This document shows, one piece after another, positions 1 through 6,178 of a DNA stretch of 14,073 nt (position 1 is the stretch's first letter; every line of letters starts with the position of its first letter). The position numbers and the translations under genes were made by a program. The stretch is from assembly GCA_947490975.1 (NCBI GenBank), contig CANLHV010000024.1, positions 1 to 14,073 of the forward strand. Reading direction: 5' to 3'. This stretch comes from Acidimicrobiaceae bacterium. Its GTDB lineage: Bacteria > Actinomycetota > Acidimicrobiia > Acidimicrobiales > Ilumatobacteraceae. The notes under the pieces are model-generated. The model was not told the origin of the DNA. It searched no databases and saw only the letters and a list, made by a program, of their open reading frames with translations.

Positions 1-1112
1 GGCTTGGGCGATTGCCAAGCCACGAGATTGGGCACTATGCGACAAATGTCGAGGTCTATTTATGCGAAAAAGATGCTGAGGTAAATAGCCACACTAAGAA
101 GTCAGTAGATATCTGGTATCGAAATCCGACTAGTGGTGTGTCAAATCAGCAGCTTGACAAGATGTGGGCACGCACAATACGTATTTCGGGTTCGCCGACT
201 ATTCGATACGCCGACACAATTTCGCGGCGACTTCCGGGTGGTACGAAATATTCAATTCAGCACCATGATCGCGATGCGTACGCATTATTCGACAAGATGC
301 CCCCTCACCTGAGTTTTACATCTGATGAAATTTTGGAAGGTGAGAAATTTTTAGACTCAGTTCGAACCCATCCTGGTCAAAAATTTGTTTGCCTGGCTGT
401 GCGCGACTCTTCGTATAAGCGAGAGCAATTTGAAGATCGAGATGTAGCAAAAGACGACTACCGCAACAACGACATAGACAATTATCAGAAAGTTACTGAA
501 CAACTCGCCAAAGATGGCTATTTAGTGTTTCGAATGGGCGCAAAAGTCGAGCGCCCATTTGTTGCAGACTCACCGCTCGTGATTGACTACGCCTCAAATG
601 GTATGAGGTCTGAGTTTCTCGACATCTATCTCGGGGCAAATTGTGAGCTCTTCATATCATCAGTGCTCGGAATTGATTCGATCCCTGAGATTTTTCGTCG
701 ACCGCGTGTGTTGACTAACTACATTCCGATAGGCAATTTTGGCAAGTATGGCCCACGCGATTTGATAATCCCAAAGCAGTATTGGTTGAAAAGTGAAACA
801 CGATTCCTGCGCTTCAGCGAAATTGTCGCATCAACGAAGGGTCTTGGGTCTTGTACCAGTAGCTACGAATACGAACGTGCTGGTCTTAAATTGGTTGAAA
901 ATACGCCGCAAGAGATTTTGGGTGCCACGTATGAATTACTTAACCGCCGTCGAGGTACTTGGACGCAACTTTCAACGAGTCAAGAATTGGTTGCAAAATT
1001 TTGGTTTTATTATTATCAATTAAATCCAAAGCCCATCCAGAGTCATGTTAAGGGTCAAGAGCCATTAATCGGGTCAAACTTTCTGCAAGACAATTTGCAT
1101 TGGACAATGTAG
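1..1112 (+). CDS. Putative glycosyltransferase-like protein, TIGR04372-type family, 5' partial
   Basis: The gene is cut by the left edge; the first whole codon in frame is at 3 and the stop is TAG at 1110-1112. A TTG at 12 could be called as a start, but codons before it (L-G-R, then L-P-S-H-E-I-G-H) align with the downstream paralogue's I-G-A-M-R-S-D-R-I-G-H, so the protein begins upstream of the window. Motifs shared with the neighbour occur in the same order: IGH, SVDIWY, KMW, PPHLSFT, FVC..VRD.SY, FRMG, VIDYA, RSEFLD..LG..CE, FRRP, NTP.EI and a C-terminal FL.DN..W. I recognise this pattern as the family annotated as TIGR04372 glycosyltransferase, found in surface polysaccharide loci; substrate and linkage cannot be read. 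No membrane segment is visible in the part present. The family call is moderately secure; the activity is inferred. Confidence 0.72.
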   Translation, partial: LGRLPSHEIGHYATNVEVYLCEKDAEVNSHTKKSVDIWYRNPTSGVSNQQLDKMWARTIRISGSPTIRYADTISRRLPGGTKYSIQHHDRDAYALFDKMPPHLSFTSDEILEGEKFLDSVRTHPGQKFVCLAVRDSSYKREQFEDRDVAKDDYRNNDIDNYQKVTEQLAKDGYLVFRMGAKVERPFVADSPLVIDYASNGMRSEFLDIYLGANCELFISSVLGIDSIPEIFRRPRVLTNYIPIGNFGKYGPRDLIIPKQYWLKSETRFLRFSEIVASTKGLGSCTSSYEYERAGLKLVENTPQEILGATYELLNRRRGTWTQLSTSQELVAKFWFYYYQLNPKPIQSHVKGQEPLIGSNFLQDNLHWTM

Positions 1113-1118
1113 AAATTT

Positions 1119-2330
1119 ATGACCACAAAAATTAGGCGGTTAGTTCGTTTGCTTTTGTCGGTTCCTCTGGCACTAATTTTTGTATTTTGCATTCGTGTTG
1201 TTCGACCATTGTTTGTAGTACGAATCGGCGCAATGCGCAGCGATCGCATTGGCCATTTTGTATTAGAGACTGACCTGATGCTTCTCGAGCAAAGATCTGG
1301 TGTTTCTCCAAAACCCGAACGATCAGTTGACATTTGGTACGCACCCGAGCCAATTGCTAACCGAGTGGTGTACAAAATGTGGAAGCGCGTTATGCGAATT
1401 TGGCCTAATTGGTTTATGGTGCCGGTGTTTCGATTGAATAGTCTGCTGCCAGGTTCTAAAGCACATCAAATACCAAACACTGCTTCGACCTGTCTAGATG
1501 TACATAACTTGATTGATGGGGCACCACCACACTTGTCGTTTACGCCGAGCGAAATTGATTCAGGTAACAAAACTTTAAAAGAGATGGGGCTGCGCGAGAG
1601 CGATCGATTTGTGTGCTTTATTGTTCGAGATGCGTCTTACACAAAAGCAACTTTTCCGAAAAAAGACATGTCTTATCACGACTTCCGAAATTGCGATGTC
1701 GACGATTATGTATTGGCAGCCGAAGCAATCGCGGATAGAGGACTTTTCGTGATACGTATGGGTTCGATAGTTGCCAAGCCGCTTCGGTCATCACATCCGC
1801 GAGTGATTGATTACGCAAATTCAAACTTTCGTTCTGAATTTTTGGATGTTTTTCTTGGCTCTCGCTGCGAGTTCTGCGTCTCAGACGGCTTGGGTTATTA
1901 CGGGATACCAGCAGCGTTTCGTCGACCGAACGCCTATGTTAATTACTCACCATTTCACATGTTTTATTCGTCGCGTGCCTGCGACCTCGGCATTGCCAAG
2001 ACTGTTAGCTCACTCAAAACGGGCAAGCGCCTGAATCTCTCGCAGATGGGCGAAAATGGCATCGCGCAGTTTTCGCACACATCGCAATATTCAGACGCCG
2101 GAGTCTCGATAGATAGCAATACCCCTGAAGAAATTCGAGATCTGATGCTTGAAATGTTGGATCGCATTGAAGGAAAGTGGACATCACAAAGTGGCGATGT
2201 CGAACTACAAACTAAGTTTTGGAAAAAGTATTCTGAAGTTATTGGCGAACAGCGAGCCATTTGCCATGGCGAGATTCGCGCCAAATACGGCGCACAGTTT
2301 TTGCGCGACAATCAAGACTGGATTCTCTAG
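1119..2330 (+). CDS. Putative glycosyltransferase-like protein, TIGR04372-type family, second tandem copy
   Basis: This complete 403-residue protein starts 6 bases after the stop of its paralogue, so the two are probably co-transcribed. No clear Shine-Dalgarno precedes the ATG at 1119, which suggests coupling to the upstream gene. Residues about 8-28 are hydrophobic after a basic start (TTKIRRLVR, then LLLSVPLALIFVF), consistent with an N-terminal membrane anchor facing the cytoplasm. The conserved body begins at IGH (residues 44-46) and carries SVDIWY, PPHLSFT, FVC..VRDASY, FVIRMG, VIDYA, RSEFLD, FRRP, NTPEEI and the terminal FLRDNQDW. The two copies share motifs but have drifted considerably, so the duplication is old. 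The likely role is sugar transfer in synthesis of a surface glycan; donor and acceptor are unknown. It ends 68 bases before tRNA-Trp, and no convincing terminator is visible in that gap. Confidence 0.8.
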   Translation: MTTKIRRLVRLLLSVPLALIFVFCIRVVRPLFVVRIGAMRSDRIGHFVLETDLMLLEQRSGVSPKPERSVDIWYAPEPIANRVVYKMWKRVMRIWPNWFMVPVFRLNSLLPGSKAHQIPNTASTCLDVHNLIDGAPPHLSFTPSEIDSGNKTLKEMGLRESDRFVCFIVRDASYTKATFPKKDMSYHDFRNCDVDDYVLAAEAIADRGLFVIRMGSIVAKPLRSSHPRVIDYANSNFRSEFLDVFLGSRCEFCVSDGLGYYGIPAAFRRPNAYVNYSPFHMFYSSRACDLGIAKTVSSLKTGKRLNLSQMGENGIAQFSHTSQYSDAGVSIDSNTPEEIRDLMLEMLDRIEGKWTSQSGDVELQTKFWKKYSEVIGEQRAICHGEIRAKYGAQFLRDNQDWIL

Positions 2331-2398
2331 AAATCGCAAAACGGCTAAACGGTTGAGGCGTTTGCGCACTATCGTGTGAAGCGCCAAGTAATGAATTT

Positions 2399-2471
2399 AG
2401 GGCAGTAGCTCAGTTGGTAGAGCGCCGGTCTCCAAAACCGATGGTCGGGGGTTCAAATCCCTCCTGCCCTG
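2399..2471 (+). tRNA. trnW: tRNA-Trp (anticodon CCA)
   Basis: A full cloverleaf can be drawn. The acceptor stem AGGGCAG (2399-2405) pairs with CTGCCCT (2464-2470). The D arm is GCTC/GAGC with loop AGTTGGTA. The anticodon arm is CCGGT/ACCGA with loop CTCCAAA and anticodon CCA at 2432-2434. The T arm is GGGGG/CCCTC around TTCAAAT. The discriminator is G, as expected for bacterial tRNA-Trp. Two small oddities: the outermost anticodon-stem pair is C-A, unpaired, and the 3' CCA is not encoded (the genome reads CAA), so a nucleotidyltransferase must add it. A tRNA-Trp gene directly before secE-nusG is a common bacterial arrangement. Confidence 0.97.
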
Positions 2472-2493
2472 CAAAGCAGCCTTGTGTGACCGA

Positions 2494-2510
2494 TAGGCTG
2501 AAAAGCCGAT
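2494..2510 (+). promoter_or_regulatory. GAAA-tetraloop hairpin abutting the secE start
   Basis: GGCT (2496-2499) and AGCC (2504-2507) pair around a GAAA tetraloop. Beyond an A-G mismatch, two further A/T pairs carry the fold up to the base before the secE ATG. It occupies the place where a ribosome binding site should be, and no Shine-Dalgarno sequence is seen there. The same bases contain TAGGCT, which fits a loose TAnnnT -10 pattern. Whether it acts as RNA structure, promoter or neither is unknown. Confidence 0.35.
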
Positions 2511-2816
2511 ATGTCAATGGATCTCAACCGTCAACAGAAGCGCGCCATGCAAAAAATGGGCGAAGTTAACGAGCAGGGCGCACCGATTCGCCAGGCTCGT
2601 CCGACGGTTGCTGCCCAAGTTGCCAAAGAGCGAGTCGGCCCTTTTCAATACATCCGCGAAGTTCGCGACGAAATGCGCAAGGTTGCCTGGCCAAAATTCC
2701 CTGAAGTTCGCCGTTATTCGATAATTGTGCTGGTTACCGTCGTAATTGTCACCGCTTTTGTGGGTGGATTAGACGCTGCATTTGGCATACTTTCAGGCTG
2801 GCTTTATAAAGATTAG
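2511..2816 (+). CDS. secE: Preprotein translocase subunit SecE
   Basis: SecE is the small essential subunit that clamps SecY in the SecYEG protein-export channel of the inner membrane. The 101-residue product has a variable basic N-terminus, the conserved amphipathic segment around residues 50-70 (REVRDEMRKVAWPKFPEVRR) and one hydrophobic transmembrane helix at about 70-95. This is the single-helix form typical of most bacteria outside the enteric group. ATG at 2511 is used here; ATG at 2517 (third codon) is an equally possible start, since neither has a Shine-Dalgarno. It follows tRNA-Trp by 39 bases and precedes nusG by 11, the usual context. Identity rests on both the conserved motif and the position. 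Confidence 0.96.
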   Translation: MSMDLNRQQKRAMQKMGEVNEQGAPIRQARPTVAAQVAKERVGPFQYIREVRDEMRKVAWPKFPEVRRYSIIVLVTVVIVTAFVGGLDAAFGILSGWLYKD

Positions 2817-2827
2817 GCACCGATTAA

Positions 2828-3508
2828 ATGACTGACGACACCACCACAACCCAACTTGAGCATGACGCAACAGCCGACGAGTCGGCTGTAGTTGATGCAA
2901 CTTTTGATCTCACTGAGAATGGCGAAGGTGAAGATGAAGAAGTTGATCGTCCGTGGTTGCGTCCGGGCAAATGGTACGTCGTGCACTCACAGTCGGGCTA
3001 CGAGAAAAAAGTCGATGCCAATCTCAGAGCGCGCATTGCGTCATATAACTTGACCGATCGCATTTACGAAATCGTCATCCCGATGGAAGACGTCGTTGAG
3101 TTTAAGCAGGGTCGCAAGCAAACTGTGCAGAAAAAAGTTTTCCCTGGATATCTTCTCGTGCGTTGCGAAATGGACGATGAAACTTGGTTTTGCATTCGCA
3201 ACACGCCAGGCGTCACTGGTTTCGTGGGTCAAAGCCAAAAAGGCAAGACACCAGCGCCACTGTCACGCAAAGAAGTTGCAACATTCTTGTCAGCCAAAGG
3301 CGACGGTAAAGAAGCACCAAAGCGCAAAGCACCAAAACTTGATTACGAAGTGGGTGAGGGTGTGCGCGTCAAAGAAGGTCCGTTTGCAGACTTCTCGGGT
3401 CAAGTTGCAGAAATTAATGCTGACCACATGAAGTTGAAAGTGCTTGTCAATATTTTCGGTCGAGAAACTCTCGTCGAAATGGACTTCAGTCAAGTCGCGA
3501 AACTTTAG
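2828..3508 (+). CDS. nusG: Transcription termination/antitermination factor NusG
   Basis: NusG binds the RNA polymerase clamp, modulates pausing and Rho-dependent termination, and contacts the ribosome through its KOW domain. The 226-residue product has an acidic low-complexity N-terminal extension (about residues 1-45), then the NGN domain with KWYVVHSQSGYEKKV (48-62), FPGYLLV (105-111) and TPGVTGFVG (126-134). A charged linker with several Lys (about 159-170) leads to the KOW domain (about 174-226, with V-K-E-G-P-F at 181-186). Such N-terminal extensions are common in actinobacterial NusG. The start lies 11 bases after the secE stop with no recognisable Shine-Dalgarno, so translational coupling to secE is likely. 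The extension makes the exact start less certain than the identity. Confidence 0.97.
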   Translation: MTDDTTTTQLEHDATADESAVVDATFDLTENGEGEDEEVDRPWLRPGKWYVVHSQSGYEKKVDANLRARIASYNLTDRIYEIVIPMEDVVEFKQGRKQTVQKKVFPGYLLVRCEMDDETWFCIRNTPGVTGFVGQSQKGKTPAPLSRKEVATFLSAKGDGKEAPKRKAPKLDYEVGEGVRVKEGPFADFSGQVAEINADHMKLKVLVNIFGRETLVEMDFSQVAKL

Positions 3509-3535
3509 TTAGAAACTTAAAAGAAAGAACCAGTC

Positions 3536-3964
3536 ATGGCAAAAAAAGACATAAAAGCAGTCGTCAAGATTCAGATTCCTGCGGGCAAGGCAACACCGGC
3601 ACCACCAGTCGGTACCGCACTCGGACCACACGGCATTCAGATCATGGACTTCGTCAAGCAATACAACGCAGCAACTGAGTCGCAAAGCGGCACTGTTGTG
3701 CCTGTCGAGATCACGATTTTCGAAGATCGTTCGTTCTCATTTATTTTGAAGACACCGCCAACACCAGTTTTGTTGCGTCAAAAGGCAGGCCTTGAAAAGG
3801 CTGCGAAGAACCCGGGCAAAGAAGTTGCTGGTTCGGTGACCGAAAAAGATGTTGAAGAAGTAGCCAAAATCAAGATGCCTGACTTAAATGCCAACGATCT
3901 TGAGGCCGCCAAACAACAAGTCCGCGGAACAGCCCGTTCAATGGGTCTGACAGTCGTCGGGTGA
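3536..3964 (+). CDS. rplK: 50S ribosomal protein L11
   Basis: L11 binds the GTPase-associated region of 23S rRNA at the base of the L7/L12 stalk and takes part in factor binding and the stringent response. The product has 142 residues, the normal family length. The N-terminal domain carries the proline-rich stretch A-P-P-V-G-T-A-L-G-P-H-G near residues 21-32, which forms the thiostrepton-binding face in studied homologues. The C-terminal rRNA-binding domain follows, with K-T-P-P-T-P-V-L-L and the closing G-T-A-R-S-M-G-L. A weak purine-rich ribosome site (AAGAAAG near 3521) precedes the ATG. It sits 27 bases after nusG and 78 before rplA, the standard order. Confidence 0.98.
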   Translation: MAKKDIKAVVKIQIPAGKATPAPPVGTALGPHGIQIMDFVKQYNAATESQSGTVVPVEITIFEDRSFSFILKTPPTPVLLRQKAGLEKAAKNPGKEVAGSVTEKDVEEVAKIKMPDLNANDLEAAKQQVRGTARSMGLTVVG

Positions 3965-3991
3965 AATACGAAGTAATCAAGCAATAACCAA

Positions 3992-4022
3992 CCCTGATTC
4001 GGAAGAACCTCATCCGGACGGG
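3992..4022 (+). promoter_or_regulatory. Imperfect hairpin in the rplK-rplA gap
   Basis: CCC (3992-3994) and TTCGG (3998-4002) pair with CCGGA (4014-4018) and GGG (4020-4022), leaving an asymmetric internal loop of TGA against C. It lies just upstream of the strong rplA ribosome site. Asymmetric internal loops occur in L1-binding RNA sites, so an L1 feedback element is possible. That is inference from position and shape only, and the stem is short enough to arise by chance. Confidence 0.25.
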
Positions 4023-4042
4023 TCAACAACGAGGGAGGCGAA

Positions 4043-4777
4043 ATGCCACAGAATAAAACCAACACAGATAACAATCTCGATAAAAATCGCGGCAAGAACT
4101 ATCGCAATGCGATAGCCACATACGACCGCGAGACATTGCACACACCGGCTGATGCCGTAGCCAAAGTGAAGTCGTTGGCCAAAGCAAAGTTTGATGAAAC
4201 CGTCGAACTTGCAGTGCGTTTAGGTCTTGATCCACGCAAAACAGAACAAAGCGTTCGCGGCACAGTTTCGATGCCATCAGGCACCGGCAAGTCTGTGCGA
4301 ATTGCCGTATTCGCAGCCGGTGAAGCAGCCAAACAAGCTCGTGACGCTGGTGCCGACATCGTTGGAAGCGATGAACTCGCCGCAGAAATTGAAAAAGGCA
4401 AAATGGATTTCGACATTGCGATCGCGACCCCAGACATGATGCCTCTCGTCGGTAAATTGGGCCGCGCACTCGGACCTCGTGGTTTGATGCCAAACCCAAA
4501 GACAGGCACAGTGACAACCGATGTCGCGCGTGCGGTGGCCGAATTCAAAGGCGGCAAAGTTGAATATCGCACAGATCGTTATGGAAACGTGCATATTCCA
4601 GTGGGCAAAGTCAGTTTCGAAGCTTCGGCTTTGGCATTGAATGTCGCTGCGGTGATCGACGAATTAAACCGAACTCGCCCGGCCGCAGCAAAGGGTCGTT
4701 ACATCAAGAAGATCTCAGTGTCTTCGACAATGGGCCCAGGCGTGAAGATTGACCCGGCACTTGTTGCGGGCGAGTAA
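4043..4777 (+). CDS. rplA: 50S ribosomal protein L1
   Basis: L1 forms the mobile stalk that moves with E-site tRNA and, in many bacteria, represses its own mRNA. The product has 244 residues, slightly longer than typical because of a polar, Asn/Lys-rich N-terminal tail (about 18 residues) before the conserved Y-R-N-A region. Recognisable segments include F-D-E-T-V-E-L-A-V-R-L-G-L-D, R-G-T-V-S-M-P-S-G-T-G-K, the signature G-R-A-L-G-P-R-G-L-M-P-N-P-K-T-G-T-V (about 139-156), and K-I-S-V-S-S-T-M-G-P-G near the end. The ATG at 4043 is supported by GAGGGAGG at 4031-4038, the strongest ribosome site in the first half of the window. Upstream is a 78-base gap with a weak hairpin; downstream is the 257-base structured leader of rplJ. 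Confidence 0.98.
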   Translation: MPQNKTNTDNNLDKNRGKNYRNAIATYDRETLHTPADAVAKVKSLAKAKFDETVELAVRLGLDPRKTEQSVRGTVSMPSGTGKSVRIAVFAAGEAAKQARDAGADIVGSDELAAEIEKGKMDFDIAIATPDMMPLVGKLGRALGPRGLMPNPKTGTVTTDVARAVAEFKGGKVEYRTDRYGNVHIPVGKVSFEASALALNVAAVIDELNRTRPAAAKGRYIKKISVSSTMGPGVKIDPALVAGE

Positions 4778-4852
4778 ACGTCTGAGAATACTTCGGGTGT
4801 GAAGTCGATTTATTGCCCGATATCGTAAGAGATCGTTAGAAGTTAATAAGCA

Positions 4853-5003
4853 GCAATCACAGCAATGTGAAGGTTGCCCACCGCAGAAATTTGGTCTGAG
4901 AGATTCATTTCAGATAATGAACTAGCAATAGTTCGCCAAACGAGGTGAATGAATCTGGTCGCGATTAGTCGCGCCGGGTTGTTCCGCACTGCGTTGAGCA
5001 CCC
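4853..5003 (+). promoter_or_regulatory. Probable L10 leader (autoregulatory 5' UTR of rplJ-rplL)
   Basis: The 257-base rplA-rplJ gap has no convincing gene and is rich in stem-loops. First, TCACA/TGTGA (4857-4870) closes a GCAA tetraloop and sits on GCAA/TTGC (4853-4856 with 4874-4877), with a three-base AGG bulge on one side. Second, a perfect 9-bp stem, AGATTCATT (4901-4909) with AATGAATCT (4948-4956), encloses GAACTA/TAGTTC (4919-4934) capped by another GCAA tetraloop. Third, CGCGA/TCGCG (4960-4973) has loop TTAG. Fourth, GGGT/ACCC (4976-5003) contains CGC/GCG. A structured leader before rplJ that binds the L10-L7/L12 complex is known in many bacteria; bulged helices fit such a site. No T-run follows any stem, so translational control seems more likely than attenuation. 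The fold is seen; the L10 assignment is inferred from position. Confidence 0.6.
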
Positions 5004-5034
5004 AAGCATTGTCAAACCAGAAAGTTTTAAATTC

Positions 5035-5562
5035 ATGGCAAATGCAAGCGCAGAAAAAATTGCGGTAGTTAAAGAGGTGAGCGAGAAACTCGCCAAGTCA
5101 AACGCTGCGATCATTACTGAATATCGCGGATTGTCTGTTGGTTCGTTGGCAACTTTGCGCCGCGCACTTCGCCCACATGGCGCCGAATACAAGGTCTACA
5201 AAAATACGCTTGCTCGTTTCGCAGCACGCGAGTCGGGCTACGCCGAACTCGAACAATTCTTGAAGGGCCCAGCGGCTATTACTTTCGTCGATGGAGACGC
5301 CTCAGCAGTTGCGAAAGTTCTCAAGACGCACGCGAAAGAAAATCCACTACTTGTGTTGATGGGTGGCGTAGTTGCCGGAAAAGCAATCAGCGCAAAAGAA
5401 CTGAAGGCTCTTGCCGATCTTCCACCACGCGAAGTCATGCTCGCTCAACTTGCTGGCATGTTGCAAGCACCACTCACCAAGACGGCGAACATGTTTGCAG
5501 CGTTGCCGCGCAAGACCGCATATGCCCTCAAGGCACTCGTTGAACAGCGTGAAGCGGCATAA
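5035..5562 (+). CDS. rplJ: 50S ribosomal protein L10
   Basis: L10 anchors the L7/L12 dimers to the ribosome and, in complex with them, represses its own operon in studied bacteria. The 175-residue product is of normal length. The N-terminal rRNA-binding domain contains I-I-T-E-Y-R-G-L-S-V (about 26-35) and the K-N-T-L-A-R motif near residue 57. The C-terminal helix that carries L7/L12 dimers covers roughly the last 40 residues (from about 133). The ATG at 5035 matches the conserved M-A-N-A start region. Only a weak AGAAAG (5019-5024) serves as a ribosome site, in keeping with control by the structured leader. rplL follows after an A/T-rich 46-base gap, so the two are co-transcribed. Confidence 0.98.
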   Translation: MANASAEKIAVVKEVSEKLAKSNAAIITEYRGLSVGSLATLRRALRPHGAEYKVYKNTLARFAARESGYAELEQFLKGPAAITFVDGDASAVAKVLKTHAKENPLLVLMGGVVAGKAISAKELKALADLPPREVMLAQLAGMLQAPLTKTANMFAALPRKTAYALKALVEQREAA

Positions 5563-5608
5563 AGAATTAATCAAATTAATTAATTAACAAATAAAAGGAG
5601 AAACAGAA

Positions 5609-5989
5609 ATGGCACTAACAAAAGATCAGATTCTTGACGGAATCTCAGAACTCACAGTTCTTGAACTCAAAGATCTTCTCTCGGCATTCGAAGAGAAGTT
5701 CGGTGTTACAGCAGCAGCCCCTGTGGCCGTTGCAGCAGCAGGCGGTGCAGCACCAGCAGCAGAAGCAGGCGCAGAAAAAGACGAGTTCACAGTCATCTTG
5801 AAAGATGGTGGCGCTCAGAAGATCGCCGTTATCAAGGCAGTACGTGAATTGACACAACTTGGCCTCAAAGAAGCCAAAGACCTCGTCGATGGCGCACCGA
5901 AGCCAGTACTAGAAAAGGCCAGCAAGGACGACGCCGCCAAGGCGAAAGCCAAGCTCGAAGAGGCCGGCGCAACCGTCGAACTCGCGTAA
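5609..5989 (+). CDS. rplL: 50S ribosomal protein L7/L12
   Basis: L7/L12 is the multi-copy stalk protein that recruits and activates translational GTPases. The 126-residue product has the usual three parts. An N-terminal dimerisation domain (about 1-35) contains L-T-V-L-E-L-K-D-L-L. An Ala/Gly/Pro-rich flexible hinge spans about 36-56. The C-terminal factor-binding domain has K-I-A-V-I-K-A-V-R-E-L-T, G-L-K-E-A-K-D-L-V-D and the ending G-A-T-V-E-L-A. A strong AAAGGAG at 5594-5600, 8 bases from the ATG, contrasts with the weak rplJ site and fits the need for several L7/L12 copies per L10. It is followed by a structured 196-base gap before rpoB. Confidence 0.98.
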   Translation: MALTKDQILDGISELTVLELKDLLSAFEEKFGVTAAAPVAVAAAGGAAPAAEAGAEKDEFTVILKDGGAQKIAVIKAVRELTQLGLKEAKDLVDGAPKPVLEKASKDDAAKAKAKLEEAGATVELA

Positions 5990-6001
5990 TAACTCGTTCT
6001 T

Positions 6002-6024
6002 GGCGCCTGGGTCTTCCAGGCGTC
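6002..6024 (+). promoter_or_regulatory. Strong GC-rich hairpin after rplL
   Basis: CGCCTGG (6004-6010) pairs perfectly with CCAGGCG (6016-6022) around a GTCTT loop, and a wobble plus a G-C pair extend it to 6002-6024. It begins 12 bases after the rplL stop. No T-run follows at once, so it is unlikely to be a full intrinsic terminator. It could protect the rplL message end or be an RNase processing site, as known in the rplL-rpoB gap of E. coli. That role is inferred. Confidence 0.6.
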
Positions 6025-6048
6025 TCGAACTTGCATTTTGGTCTTCGG

Positions 6049-6075
6049 GTTGGTGAGTTTCATTTATTCACCGAT
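6049..6075 (+). promoter_or_regulatory. Second stem-loop in the rplL-rpoB gap
   Basis: GGTGA (6052-6056) pairs with TCACC (6068-6072), extended by wobble and A-T pairs to 6049-6075, with an 11-base A/T-rich loop. It is weaker than its neighbours. Its 3' side overlaps TAGGCT (6075-6080), a loose TAnnnT -10 candidate inside an 11-base sequence also present before secE. Function is unknown. Confidence 0.3.
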
Positions 6076-6091
6076 AGGCTCGTAGACCGCC

Positions 6092-6153
6092 GTGCAATGC
6101 CCTTTGAGTGATTCAAAAAACTCTCTCAGTGGGCATTTCACTCTAATTTTTTT
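6092..6153 (+). terminator. Terminator-like attenuator upstream of rpoB
   Basis: AATGCCC (6096-6102) pairs perfectly with GGGCATT (6131-6137); past one mismatch, GTG (6092-6094) pairs with CAC (6139-6141). The sequence then runs TCTAA and seven T (6147-6153), the layout of an intrinsic terminator. The loop is large (28 bases), and a competing stem is possible between GAGTGA (6106-6111) and TCACTC (6138-6143), which would break the terminator stem. Termination is therefore probably partial or switchable. A partial terminator between rplL and rpoB is known in E. coli, where it lowers polymerase subunit synthesis relative to L7/L12. The stem and T-run are seen; efficiency and switching are inferred. 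Confidence 0.6.
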
Positions 6154-6173
6154 GCTTGCCAATTTCTAACCCT

Positions 6174-6178
6174 AGGAG
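6174..6178 (+). promoter_or_regulatory. Ribosome binding site fixing the rpoB start
   Basis: AGGAG lies 7 bases before the GTG at 6186. It decides between that GTG and an in-frame TTG at 6156, which has only a T-rich stretch before it and would place this ribosome site inside the coding region. Confidence 0.85.

Noticed and set aside
2331..2398. Terminator or promoter between the second glycosyltransferase gene and tRNA-Trp
   Set aside because: TTGAGG at 2353 has no -10 at proper spacing, and only a 5-bp stem without a T-run is found; nothing here meets the standard for a feature.
2331..2471. tRNA-Trp as an integration site for a mobile element carrying the glycosyltransferase genes
   Set aside because: No integrase and no repeat of the tRNA 3' end is seen, and the glycan genes are on the 5' side while elements usually integrate at the 3' end; secE follows directly as in normal genomes.
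4023..4572. Two long antisense reading frames (157 and 164 codons) opposite rplA
   Set aside because: They lie entirely against a well-conserved ribosomal gene, show no recognisable protein motif and have no ribosome site; they are shadows of rplA codon usage.
4790..4816. Terminator after rplA (ACTTC/GAAGT stem followed by a T-rich stretch)
   Set aside because: The stem has only five pairs and the T-run is interrupted; rplA-rplJ read-through cannot be judged from it.
6092..6172. Short frame from GTG 6092 and a four-codon ATG frame at 6097 as leader peptides before rpoB
   Set aside because: Neither has a Shine-Dalgarno and both coincide with the terminator-like stem; an RNA structure explains the sequence better.
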